A stretch of DNA of 6,294 nt from Acholeplasmataceae bacterium (GCA_023264085.1 JALQTF010000014.1:1-6294), one strand, 5' to 3'. Shown: positions 1 through 5,428, numbered from the stretch's first letter. Translations and numbers: made by a program. The notes: generated by a model from the letters alone, not told the origin.

Positions 1-93
1 AACATGCGATAGTTCTTCATCACTCACGATGCCATCGCCATCCTCATCGTATTCTTCATACCGGGAATGTTTTTGCAGCTTCTTTTGCGTCAT
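1..93 (-). CDS. EF-hand calcium-binding protein, N-terminal fragment
   Basis: Thirty-one codons from an ATG at 93 down to the window edge, so the C-terminus is missing. The visible protein begins MTQKKLQKHSRYEEY and then has a canonical EF-hand loop, DEDGDGIVSDEE (residues about 16-27), with acidic or oxygen-bearing residues at loop positions 1, 3, 5, 9 and 12 and glycine at 6. This predicts Ca2+ binding. A G-rich ribosome binding site (GGGGG, four bases before ATG) supports the start. In the frame upstream, another reading frame ends in a TGA that overlaps this ATG (ATGA), as in tightly packed phage genes. GC is about 44-48% by hand count, higher than the rest of the window. Small proteins with a basic N-terminus plus one EF-hand occur in marine phage genomes as I remember them; that affiliation is inference. 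It probably does not belong to the same replicon segment as the genes to its right. Confidence 0.6.
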   Translation of the reverse strand, partial: MTQKKLQKHSRYEEYDEDGDGIVSDEELSHV

Positions 94-111
94 GCTACCC
101 CCATCGCCACA

Positions 112-130
112 GCTACAGAAACCATCAAAA
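112..130. other. Probable sequence junction (chimera or insertion boundary)
   Basis: Right of this point the minus-strand reading frame is excellent HMG-CoA reductase up to the conserved DLYF; left of it homology stops at once and an unrelated EF-hand gene begins, with a rise in GC. In class I enzymes DLYF is followed by a conserved S-V-T-L-P strand and a glycine-rich segment, which are absent in all three minus frames apart from a short chance SVA at about 111-119. The two segments are therefore joined rather than one gene having drifted. The exact base cannot be fixed; a TTT shared at the join is possible microhomology. Either an assembly artefact or a real integration point would give this picture. 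Confidence 0.55.
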
Positions 131-946
131 ATATAAATCACCATCTCTTACTTCACAATGTGTTATACCTTGAGACCCTTCAACAATATTTGCAGCATCT
201 TGACCAGTTGCAAGATAAAAAGCAAGTAACATATTGGCATAATGTGCATTTGCTGTTAATAAACCACCGGATGCAATGGATCCAATTAAATTCTTTTTGA
301 TATTTAAATCAACCAATTTTTCAGGTGTAGTCCGTAAACTTTTCTCAACAATATCTCTCGGGATTAATATTTCAGCAATGACATGTTTGCCCCTACCTAA
401 AATAGCATTCACAGATGAGACTTTTTTATCTGTGCAAAAATTCCCTGACACACTGACATATTGTAATGTTGGATATAACGCTAAAATCGCTTCAGCAATT
501 TTATCTGATGCGAACGTTGTCATGTTATGTCCGGAAGCATTTCCTGTCTCATAACCTAAACGAATATAGAGAAGATTACCGACAATTTTTCCGTCAATTT
601 GTTTTAAACGTGCATAATTTGATTGTTTTGAGACAACTTGTTCTTGAAAATAGTCTTTTTTTGATTGAATATCAACAAACACTTGGTTTGCTTGGTGTGC
701 ATTTTCTGCCTCAAACAAAATAGAACGTGTCATCATATCTGATAACACGGTCGTGGTTAATGTTTTCGCAAGTCTAGAGATTTTCGCACCACGTCCAACA
801 GAATGAAACAATGTTGTCTCATAGGTTGTTAATGGCGCATCTAGCTCAATACTCAATTCAGTTTTGTTTAAATAACGCATTTCAGCGAAATAAAGCGGAC
901 CAACAACTTGCGTTGGAATGCCAGTATAAAACATTTGATTTTTCAT
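125..946 (-). CDS. Class I-type HMG-CoA reductase, C-terminally truncated
   Basis: Reduces HMG-CoA to mevalonate with NAD(P)H, the committed step of the mevalonate route to isoprenoids. Visible motifs, in order: TQVVGPL (12-18, substrate-binding entry), YETTLFHSVGRG (42-53) with catalytic Glu43, YETGNASGHNM (132-142, the dinucleotide-site DAMGMNM equivalent), VSGNFCTDKK (166-175) with catalytic Lys174, and ATGQDAANIVEG (246-257) with catalytic Asp250. The ATG start has AGGTAGGT at 952-959, five bases away. The short N-terminus with no membrane anchor, the GRGA sequence and NASGHNM resemble a divergent bacterial branch that I recall from Legionella-type genomes, so the start looks natural. The protein stops at residue 273, just after DLYF; roughly the last 70-100 residues, including the conserved catalytic His, are missing. 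As written it would be inactive. The end coincides with a junction, so the intact gene may exist in the real genome. No other mevalonate genes are visible. Confidence 0.85.
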   Translation of the reverse strand: MKNQMFYTGIPTQVVGPLYFAEMRYLNKTELSIELDAPLTTYETTLFHSVGRGAKISRLAKTLTTTVLSDMMTRSILFEAENAHQANQVFVDIQSKKDYFQEQVVSKQSNYARLKQIDGKIVGNLLYIRLGYETGNASGHNMTTFASDKIAEAILALYPTLQYVSVSGNFCTDKKVSSVNAILGRGKHVIAEILIPRDIVEKSLRTTPEKLVDLNIKKNLIGSIASGGLLTANAHYANMLLAFYLATGQDAANIVEGSQGITHCEVRDGDLYF

Positions 947-971
947 AAAAGACCTACCTGAAGTGGACTTG

Positions 972-999
972 ATTCTATTTTACAACAGAAAAGGATCAA
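972..999 (-). promoter_or_regulatory. Candidate promoter of the HMG-CoA reductase gene
   Basis: On the minus strand TTGATC (994-999) is followed after 16 bases by TAGAAT (972-977), a 4/6 and 5/6 match to the sigma-70/sigma-A consensus. It would start transcription near 965, leaving a short leader that holds the AGGTAGGT ribosome binding site. The -35 lies in a small palindrome, ATCAATTGAT (995-1004), of unknown meaning. Confidence 0.4.
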
Positions 1000-1055
1000 T
1001 TGATGCATATATGTAAAAAAAAGTCAAAATCCATCATTTTCACATGAATGTATCA

Positions 1056-1084
1056 CACAGTATTGTGTTATGCACAATACTGTG
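1056..1084. promoter_or_regulatory. 12-5-12 palindrome, probable PadR operator
   Basis: CACAGTATTGTG (1056-1067), spacer TTATG, then CACAATACTGTG (1073-1084), a perfect 12-base inverted repeat. It overlaps the -35 element and fills the spacer of the promoter of the padR-like gene that follows, so a bound protein would block RNA polymerase. PadR proteins commonly repress their own operon through dyad sites at the promoter, which makes the adjacent gene product the first candidate. The centre-to-centre spacing of the half-sites is 17 bases. A transcript hairpin role is unlikely because most of it lies upstream of the expected start site. Confidence 0.6.
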
Positions 1085-1091
1085 ATAGGAT
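1063..1091 (+). promoter_or_regulatory. Promoter of the padR-HAAS-VOC operon
   Basis: TTGTGT (1063-1068), a 17-base spacer, then TAGGAT (1086-1091) preceded by TGA, giving an extended -10 (TG-A-TAGGAT). A start near 1098 leaves a leader of about 12 bases ending in GAAGGTG (1099-1105). A weaker alternative is TTATGC (1068-1073) with TATGTA (1091-1096). Either is covered by the palindrome at 1056-1084. Confidence 0.5.
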
Positions 1092-1109
1092 ATGTATAGA
1101 AGGTGAATT

Positions 1110-1460
1110 ATGGAATCTCAATTTAAAAAAGGTATCATTGAACTATGTATTTTGACGATGATTGCATATGAAGATATGTATGGATATCAAATTATTAAAT
1201 CATTTGAAAATATTATCGATGTCAATGAAAATACCGTGTATCCGATATTAAGACGATTAACATTAGAAAAGTATTTTGATACATATTTACTTCCCTCGGA
1301 TGAAGGGGCACCAAGAAAAATGTATCAAATTACTGAATTAGGGTTTAAACATCTTATGAAGTTGCGTTCTACATGGGATCAATTTATTGGTGGTGTTTAT
1401 AAAATATTAAATATGAGGGAGGTCAATGATGCAGACATTCTTAACCGCATTAAAAAATAA
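1110..1460 (+). CDS. PadR family transcriptional regulator
   Basis: A 116-residue winged helix DNA-binding protein of the short PadR subfamily (usual length about 105-120). Helix 1 carries FKKGIIELCILTMI (5-18), then the family-typical MYGYQI (23-28); the recognition helix is NTVYPILRRLTLEKYF (41-56), and the wing is GAPRKMYQITELG (66-78). The C-terminal helix (about 79-101) is the usual dimerisation arm. AAGGTG lies four bases before ATG. Its 3' end overlaps the next gene by about 32 bases, so the two are translationally coupled. PadR genes of this kind are commonly paired with HAAS/DUF1700 proteins in Bacillota, and often repress themselves and respond to small hydrophobic ligands or cell-envelope stress; the ligand here is unknown. 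The perfect palindrome over its promoter suggests autoregulation. Confidence 0.9.
   Translation: MESQFKKGIIELCILTMIAYEDMYGYQIIKSFENIIDVNENTVYPILRRLTLEKYFDTYLLPSDEGAPRKMYQITELGFKHLMKLRSTWDQFIGGVYKILNMREVNDADILNRIKK
1418..1422 (+). promoter_or_regulatory. Ribosome binding site that decides the HAAS gene start
   Basis: GGAGG lies inside the end of the padR-like gene. It is only three bases from the first of two adjacent ATGs (1426) but six bases from the second (1429), which favours 1429 as the real start. Confidence 0.55.
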
Positions 1461-2364
1461 ATTATTATTAGCAGGTTTTACTCAAAATGAAGTAAATGCC
1501 ATCATAGTGGACTATCAAGAAATGATAGATCAAGCCATCAAACAAGGTCTTAAAGAAGAAGCCATTGAAGACACTTTTGGTTCTGTTGAGCAAATTGTTG
1601 CAGAAATCAAACAAAATTCAACAACAAAAGCTTTTGAAGATATCGGTCAACTCATTAACCGTTACGATAAGAAATTGATTCAAAATATTGATATTGACTT
1701 AGTCAATGAAGATGTTAAAGTCATGACACACGAGGAATCATATTTCAAATTAACGTATGATGGTATATTCGATCATAACTTTGTTTCTGTTGAGGTTTCT
1801 AACGAAACGCTCATCATAAAAAACAATAAAAAGTATCAAGGGCTAAAAAAAGACAGACATAAATTATCCTTTTATCTATATGTCCCTAAAGACGTTAGAT
1901 TAAATCAAGTCGCTGTTGGAAGTATTAATGGTGAACTCAATCTTCAACAAATTTCAGGGAATCAACTTAAAGTGTATAATGTGAATGGGTTGAGTAAACT
2001 TTATAACAACGAATTTTTGGAAATCAAATTTGATGGTGTAAATGCTACATGTTTTATTAACAATAATTTTTCAGATGTACTTAATGCAAAAACAGTATCA
2101 GGAAATTTAGAATTAATAGAAAACGATACAACTGAAACATTGAGCGTGACTACCGTATCCGCAAAAATTAACGTTCAACATACGATGATACAACATTTGA
2201 AAGTTAATACAGTAAGCGGACATATACAGTGCAATGAAGTATATCCAGAGAAATTATATTTTCATTCAATTTCAGGACATATCACTTTTGAAAATAATGA
2301 TACATCTAAAGAAATAAAAATTGAAAATAAAAGAACGATGAGTGGAAAGGTGATCATAAAATGA
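1429..2364 (+). CDS. HAAS (DUF1700-like) and DUF4097 beta-repeat protein
   Basis: About 311 residues from the ATG at 1429 (312 if 1426 is used). Residues 1-65 are a helical HAAS/DUF1700-type domain: a leader LTALKNKLLLAGF, then the characteristic VDYQEMIDQAIKQG and EDTFGSVEQIVAEI segments. From about 100 to the end is a DUF4097-type beta-solenoid with recurring turns TVSGNLEL, TVSAKINV, TVSGHIQC and SISGHITF about 20-22 residues apart. Proteins of this class usually have transmembrane helices between the two domains; none is visible here and there is no signal peptide, so this looks soluble and cytoplasmic. It overlaps the PadR-like regulator upstream and the VOC gene downstream (ATGA), so it is the middle gene of one operon. 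HAAS proteins are thought to work with PadR regulators in signalling, possibly sensing envelope stress; the biochemical role is unknown. Confidence 0.82.
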   Translation: MQTFLTALKNKLLLAGFTQNEVNAIIVDYQEMIDQAIKQGLKEEAIEDTFGSVEQIVAEIKQNSTTKAFEDIGQLINRYDKKLIQNIDIDLVNEDVKVMTHEESYFKLTYDGIFDHNFVSVEVSNETLIIKNNKKYQGLKKDRHKLSFYLYVPKDVRLNQVAVGSINGELNLQQISGNQLKVYNVNGLSKLYNNEFLEIKFDGVNATCFINNNFSDVLNAKTVSGNLELIENDTTETLSVTTVSAKINVQHTMIQHLKVNTVSGHIQCNEVYPEKLYFHSISGHITFENNDTSKEIKIENKRTMSGKVIIK

Positions 2365-2732
2365 AAATACATCTATCATTACTTAAAATTCCAGTATCAA
2401 ACATAGAAACATCTCTTAAATTTTATGAAGAACACTTGCAAATAAACAATATTTTTTATGTTCAAGAATACGGATGGGCACAATTTGATTTAGATGGTAT
2501 CCCGTTTGCTTTATATCAAATCAATAAAGGTGGCGGTTCAAGAACGCTAGGTGGTTCGATTGACTTTCATTTTGCTCTTGATGCTGATACATTTGATAAA
2601 GTTGCGCCACAATGGTTATCGAATCATTTACTAAAAGAAAACATGATTCATACTGGGAATGATGGCACTACATTTGTAGAACTACTTGACCCAGATCAAA
2701 ACGAACTTAAAATTATGCGTATAAAAAAATAG
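2361..2732 (+). CDS. VOC superfamily (glyoxalase/bleomycin resistance-like) protein
   Basis: A 123-residue protein with the paired beta-alpha-beta-beta-beta layout of the vicinal oxygen chelate fold. The first module is IHLSLLKIPVSNIETSLKFY (3-22) followed by QFDLDGIPFALYQ; the second is SIDFHFAL (66-73) through TFVELLDPDQNELKIM (104-119), ending in the family's DPDxNxxE block. Glu107 and Glu115 are candidate metal ligands, but the usual N-terminal histidine does not align well (His4 is about three residues early), so catalytic metal binding is uncertain. It could be a binding or sequestering protein, a small antibiotic-resistance type or a lyase/dioxygenase; substrate is not predictable. Its ATG overlaps the stop of the HAAS gene (ATGA), with AAAGGTG upstream. 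It is the last gene of the operon, and its TAG stop is inside the terminator stem. Confidence 0.85.
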   Translation: MKIHLSLLKIPVSNIETSLKFYEEHLQINNIFYVQEYGWAQFDLDGIPFALYQINKGGGSRTLGGSIDFHFALDADTFDKVAPQWLSNHLLKENMIHTGNDGTTFVELLDPDQNELKIMRIKK

Positions 2733-2753
2733 CCATTTAATGGCTATTTTTTT
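2728..2753. terminator. Bidirectional intrinsic terminator between convergent operons
   Basis: AATAGCCAT (2728-2736), loop TTA, ATGGCTATT (2740-2748), a 9-bp perfect stem flanked by an A-run on the left and a T-run on the right, so it works for both strands. It contains the TAG stop of the VOC gene (2730-2732), and its T-tract carries the TAA stop (minus) of the ABC ATPase at 2752-2754. Confidence 0.85.
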
Positions 2754-3492
2754 ATGTATTCATGAAACGTGATAAAAATGCTTTTGTTCTTTCTTTTTGA
2801 GGAGAAATAAAGAGCTGATCATTGTTTTGAATTTCTACAATTTCTCCTTGATCCATGTAAATCACGCGATCAGAGATGTCTCTTGCAAACGCCATTTCAT
2901 GGGTGACAATGACCATGGTCATTCCTGTTTTTGCAACATCTTTAATGACATTCAAGACATCACCAACCATTTCAGGATCCAGCGCGCTAGTAGGTTCATC
3001 AAATAACATAATATCTGGATGCATCATGAGTGCTCTTGCAATGGCAACACGTTGTTTTTGACCACCAGAAAGTGTTCTTACAGATTGATATGCAAACGAC
3101 TCTAACCCTACAAGAGATAATTTTTCTAGCGCTTCACTTAAAGCTTGCTCATGTGGTATGTGTAAGAGCTTTTTTGGACCTAATATCAAATTATCGATCA
3201 CATTTAAATGTTGGAACAAATTAAAATTCTGAAAAACCATCCCCATGTTCATGCGATGCTTGTTTATGTCCACAGTTGGATCCATAAGATTTTGATTGTG
3301 ATAGATGATTGAACCATCATTGGGTTGCTCAAGTAAATTCAAGCATCTTAATAATGTTGTTTTACCAGATCCGGATGCACCAATAATAGAGACAACTTCA
3401 CCTTTCACAATATTTAAGGATATATCTTTTAACACAACATGGTTATTAAATGATTTCATCAAGTTTGACACTTTTAATAATGCTTGACTCAT
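2752..3492 (-). CDS. Polar amino acid ABC importer, ATP-binding subunit (probably lysine)
   Basis: A 246-residue ATPase of the HisP/GlnQ type that drives uptake on the cytoplasmic face. Walker A is GASGSGKTT (38-46), the Q-loop glutamine is Gln88 in FQNF, the ABC signature LSGGQ is at 141-145, Walker B is IMLFDE (161-166) with catalytic Glu166, then the D-loop SALD (169-172) and the H-loop His198 in VTHEM. All are intact, and length is normal for the family (240-260). Start: ATG overlaps the permease stop (ATGA), with AGAGG about eight bases upstream. It is the last of three genes controlled by the lysine riboswitch far upstream, which is the only evidence for lysine as substrate; the ATPase sequence alone would say only polar amino acid. 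Its stop lies within the shared terminator. Confidence 0.95.
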   Translation of the reverse strand: MSQALLKVSNLMKSFNNHVVLKDISLNIVKGEVVSIIGASGSGKTTLLRCLNLLEQPNDGSIIYHNQNLMDPTVDINKHRMNMGMVFQNFNLFQHLNVIDNLILGPKKLLHIPHEQALSEALEKLSLVGLESFAYQSVRTLSGGQKQRVAIARALMMHPDIMLFDEPTSALDPEMVGDVLNVIKDVAKTGMTMVIVTHEMAFARDISDRVIYMDQGEIVEIQNNDQLFISPQKERTKAFLSRFMNT

Positions 3493-4235
3493 ACCATCGC
3501 CTCTTTTCTTTGAGAAGATTGTTCAAAGCGATTCACAAATAGAGATGCAATCAATGTCATCATTAAATATAAAATGGCTGCAATAAAAAAACCTTCAGTT
3601 GTTCGATAGTTAGGAGACGTAGCAAGTTGTGTTGCTCTAAATATTTCTGTGACACCTATAACAGATAAAACAGACGTATCTTTTAAGTTAATAATAAATT
3701 CATTGCCAATGGCTGGAAGTGATTGTCTAATTGCTTGAGGTAAAATGACAAGTCTCATGGATTGACCATGAGAAAACCCTAAAGATCTTGAAGCTTCTAA
3801 TTGTCCTTGATCTACACCATTAATACCACTACGCAAGACTTCGCTAATATAAGCAGTTGTATTTAATATGACAACAACAAACCCAGCAACAATCGGTGTC
3901 CAAAAACTTAACTGTAATCTGGATACACCGTAATAAAAAATCATTGCTTGAACCATCATGGGTGTCCCTCTAAAAATCGTAATGTATAAATTAATGAAAC
4001 CTTGACTGAGTTTTGTAAGAAGTATCGTAATTTTAGATTGTCTTAAACGATCGATTTTTCTTGTTCTTACAATCGTGAAAAAGAAGGCGATCATAAAACC
4101 GCCTCCTGTTCCTATGATGGATAACATCAATGTATAAAAGATACCCGTCAAAAAGAATGTTTGATAGTTTGAAATTAAATACCAAATCGTCTCAAAAAAT
4201 GCATCTCTTGGGGGTAAGACATTGAAGATAAACAT
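3489..4235 (-). CDS. Polar amino acid ABC importer, permease subunit (probably lysine)
   Basis: A 248-residue membrane protein of the HisMQ/ArtQ family (His/Glu/Gln/Arg/opine permeases). Hydrophobic segments fall at about 27-55, 75-102, 112-133 and 215-235, consistent with the usual five-helix core. The cytoplasmic EAA loop that docks on the ATPase is LEASRSLGFSHGQSMRLV (about 146-163) followed by LPQAIRQSLPAIGNEFI, and the family segment TIFRGTPMMVQ is at 87-96. A single permease gene implies a homodimer in the membrane. Its ATG shares one base with the TAA stop of the binding protein gene (TAATG) and no clear Shine-Dalgarno precedes it, so it is probably translated by ribosomes restarting after that stop. 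Substrate assignment rests on the lysine riboswitch. Confidence 0.94.
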   Translation of the reverse strand: MFIFNVLPPRDAFFETIWYLISNYQTFFLTGIFYTLMLSIIGTGGGFMIAFFFTIVRTRKIDRLRQSKITILLTKLSQGFINLYITIFRGTPMMVQAMIFYYGVSRLQLSFWTPIVAGFVVVILNTTAYISEVLRSGINGVDQGQLEASRSLGFSHGQSMRLVILPQAIRQSLPAIGNEFIINLKDTSVLSVIGVTEIFRATQLATSPNYRTTEGFFIAAILYLMMTLIASLFVNRFEQSSQRKEAMV

Positions 4236-5065
4236 TACTGAGGTTGTCTAGATAATGCAGCTTCCATATAGCCATTTCTAGTTTCAGTAGAAATTGCAGC
4301 CAATGCCTCGTTAATTGCAGACAATAATGCAGTATCTTCTTGGCGCAATGCAACAGAAACAGTCACATCTTCAGCAGATACACTAAAGCCATTTCCGTCA
4401 GTAAATGTAATATAACTTAAAGATGGGTTAGCTGCTACAATGCCCATTGCAACTGGTAATTCAGCAACAAAGCCATCACTTGCATTATTTAATAGAGATG
4501 TTACTAATGTAGCATAATCATTGACAGCATCTAAATGATTCACACCTGGAATTTGATCAATAAGATCATCTTGTAAAGTACCTAGTTGAGCAACGATACG
4601 CGCACCATTAAAATCAGTTAAAGACGTTGCATTTGCAAAATCACCATCATTACGCACGACCATCACTTGTTCACTTTGGAAATATGGATCACTAAACGCA
4701 ACGGTTTGTGCACGTTCTGAAGTTGGTGACATCCCTGCAATGATTAAATCAATTTCTCCAGCTAATAATGCAGGAATTAAACCATCCCATTCGATTGCAC
4801 GAATTACAAGCGTTAACCCAAGCGCATCTGCAATTTCTTGTGCCATCACAACATCAAATCCATCTGCATAAAACCCTGATTGATTTGCGATCGGAACTGT
4901 AAAACTATTTTCTGTTGGCGTTGCCCAGTTAAATGGTGCGTATGCCGCCTCTAAACCAACAACAATTTCTGTTTCTGATGTGATATCAAAACCACTATCT
5001 GTACTACAAGCACTTACTGTAAAGATTGCAGTAAGTAAAATAATGAGTGTAACTATTTTTCTCAT
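4235..5065 (-). CDS. Polar amino acid ABC importer, substrate-binding lipoprotein (probably lysine)
   Basis: A 276-residue solute-binding protein of the bacterial SBP_bac_3 family. The N-terminus has KR-type charge, a hydrophobic stretch (IVTLIILLTAIFTV) and lipobox VSAC with Cys20, so it is lipid-anchored to the outer face of the membrane. Ligand-site features: EAAYAPFNW (39-47), GFDVVMAQEIADALG (69-83), LLAGEIDLIIAGMSPTSERAQ (100-120) with Arg118 expected to hold the substrate carboxylate, SDPYF (125-129), and ASDGFVAELP (195-204) with Asp197 in the hinge-side amino-group position. AGAGGAAG precedes ATG. It is first in the operon, directly behind the lysine riboswitch and terminator. Lysine is the most likely ligand; arginine or ornithine cannot be excluded from the sequence. 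Confidence 0.94.
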   Translation of the reverse strand: MRKIVTLIILLTAIFTVSACSTDSGFDITSETEIVVGLEAAYAPFNWATPTENSFTVPIANQSGFYADGFDVVMAQEIADALGLTLVIRAIEWDGLIPALLAGEIDLIIAGMSPTSERAQTVAFSDPYFQSEQVMVVRNDGDFANATSLTDFNGARIVAQLGTLQDDLIDQIPGVNHLDAVNDYATLVTSLLNNASDGFVAELPVAMGIVAANPSLSYITFTDGNGFSVSAEDVTVSVALRQEDTALLSAINEALAAISTETRNGYMEAALSRQPQ

Positions 5066-5093
5066 TCTCTCTTCCTCTTTTCTTTGTTTTTTA

Positions 5094-5120
5094 ACAAAAA
5101 AAGCATCCGAGAGGACACTT
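5094..5120 (-). terminator. Riboswitch-controlled intrinsic terminator
   Basis: In the minus-strand transcript AAGUGUCC (5113-5120), loop UCUC (5109-5112), GGAUGCUU (5101-5108), an 8-bp stem with two G-U pairs, followed by a U-tract (about 5096-5100). It lies between the lysine aptamer and the first gene of the transporter operon, so it is the off-state of the expression platform. Confidence 0.8.
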
Positions 5121-5124
5121 TAAG

Positions 5125-5143
5125 ATCAATGGGTTAAATTGAT
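5125..5143 (-). promoter_or_regulatory. Alternative hairpin overlapping the riboswitch P1 strand
   Basis: AUCAAU (5138-5143 on the plus strand), loop of seven, AUUGAU (5125-5130), a 6-bp hairpin in the transcript that shares two bases with the 3' strand of helix P1. It could compete with P1 when lysine is absent, helping antitermination. Weak (all but two pairs A-U). Confidence 0.35.
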
Positions 5144-5295
5144 TAGCGCCTCTACAAATGTAGGAGTGTTGCAAGTATTTCTTACAACCCCATAATAGAT
5201 CAATGCCTTAATCTATTATTCGGCGATGGATACCTTTCTAATCTTTCACAGAATGCCTTCTCCAGATTATACTCATTTACATCGCTGCCTCTAAT
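5142..5295 (-). promoter_or_regulatory. Lysine riboswitch (L-box) aptamer
   Basis: Read on the minus strand, the five-helix lysine aptamer is visible. P1: AUUAG (5291-5295) with CUAAU (5142-5146). P2: GCGAUG (5280-5285) with CAUCGC (5223-5228), extended by UAAUCU (5264-5269) with AGAUUA (5239-5244); it carries the loop-E motif GAGUA (5270-5274), GGAGAA and UCUGUGAAA. Then the conserved CGCCGAA (5219-5225). P3: a 9-bp stem (5211-5219 with 5192-5200). P4: UUGUAAG (5181-5187) with CUUGCAA (5169-5175). P5: CUAC/GUAG (5152-5163). The AGAGGC and GAGG core strands flank P1. This matches the B. subtilis lysC leader closely in its conserved core. Followed by a terminator and an amino acid importer, it should shut off uptake when lysine is bound. 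Confidence 0.93.
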
Positions 5296-5315
5296 GCTTT
5301 AAATTGTATGACATT

Positions 5316-5343
5316 ATTATAAATGAAAATATTTCGATATCAA
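5316..5343 (-). promoter_or_regulatory. Promoter of the lysine riboswitch and transporter operon
   Basis: Minus strand TTGATA (5338-5343), 16-base spacer, perfect TATAAT (5316-5321). Transcription would begin near 5307-5310, about 12 bases before the 5' strand of riboswitch P1, which is the expected arrangement. Confidence 0.7.
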
Positions 5344-5362
5344 GTAAAAAGATAATAAAACG

Positions 5363-5390
5363 TTTTCACTCGCAACACTGAGTGAGAAAA
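5363..5390. repeat. Imperfect inverted repeat between divergent promoters
   Basis: TTTTCACTC and GAGTGAGAAAA, pairing as CACTC/GAGTG (5367-5371 and 5380-5384) with TTTT/AAAA outside and a two-base bulge. It lies between the leftward lysine-operon promoter and the rightward -10 at 5429, so it may be an operator or a weak leader hairpin. No regulator is identifiable. Confidence 0.3.
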
Positions 5391-5428
5391 TTGGTGATAT
5401 TTACTGGTTTATAAGTAAGTAATAATGA

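Noticed and set aside
90..137. Minus-strand frame ending MVSVAVAMGVA as a remnant of the reductase C-terminus
   Set aside because: Although SVA recalls the expected strand after DLYF, the following residues do not match the family and the frame ends at the EF-hand start; better explained as the tail of another gene.
67..300. Plus-strand open frame opposite the HMG-CoA reductase end
   Set aside because: Low-complexity His/Leu-rich translation running across the junction, no ribosome binding site, antisense to a clearly conserved gene.
276..723. Two further plus-strand open frames inside the reductase gene
   Set aside because: Antisense shadows of a strongly conserved coding region with no recognisable domains or start signals.
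2212..2300. Repeated TVSG/SISG segments as a DNA repeat or CRISPR-like array
   Set aside because: The similarity is at protein level only and fits rungs of a beta-solenoid in the DUF4097 domain; the DNA is not regularly repeated.
1110..2364. UGA read as tryptophan (mycoplasma code)
   Set aside because: TGA serves as the stop in ATGA overlaps at 2361-2364 and 3489-3492, and Trp is written TGG throughout.
2797..3487. Several plus-strand open frames over the ABC ATPase gene
   Set aside because: They are complementary to intact Walker, signature and H-loop motifs, so the minus strand is the coding one.
5142..5295. T-box leader for the amino acid transporter
   Set aside because: No specifier loop or T-box bulge sequence (TGGNACCGCG); the conserved core instead matches the lysine aptamer.
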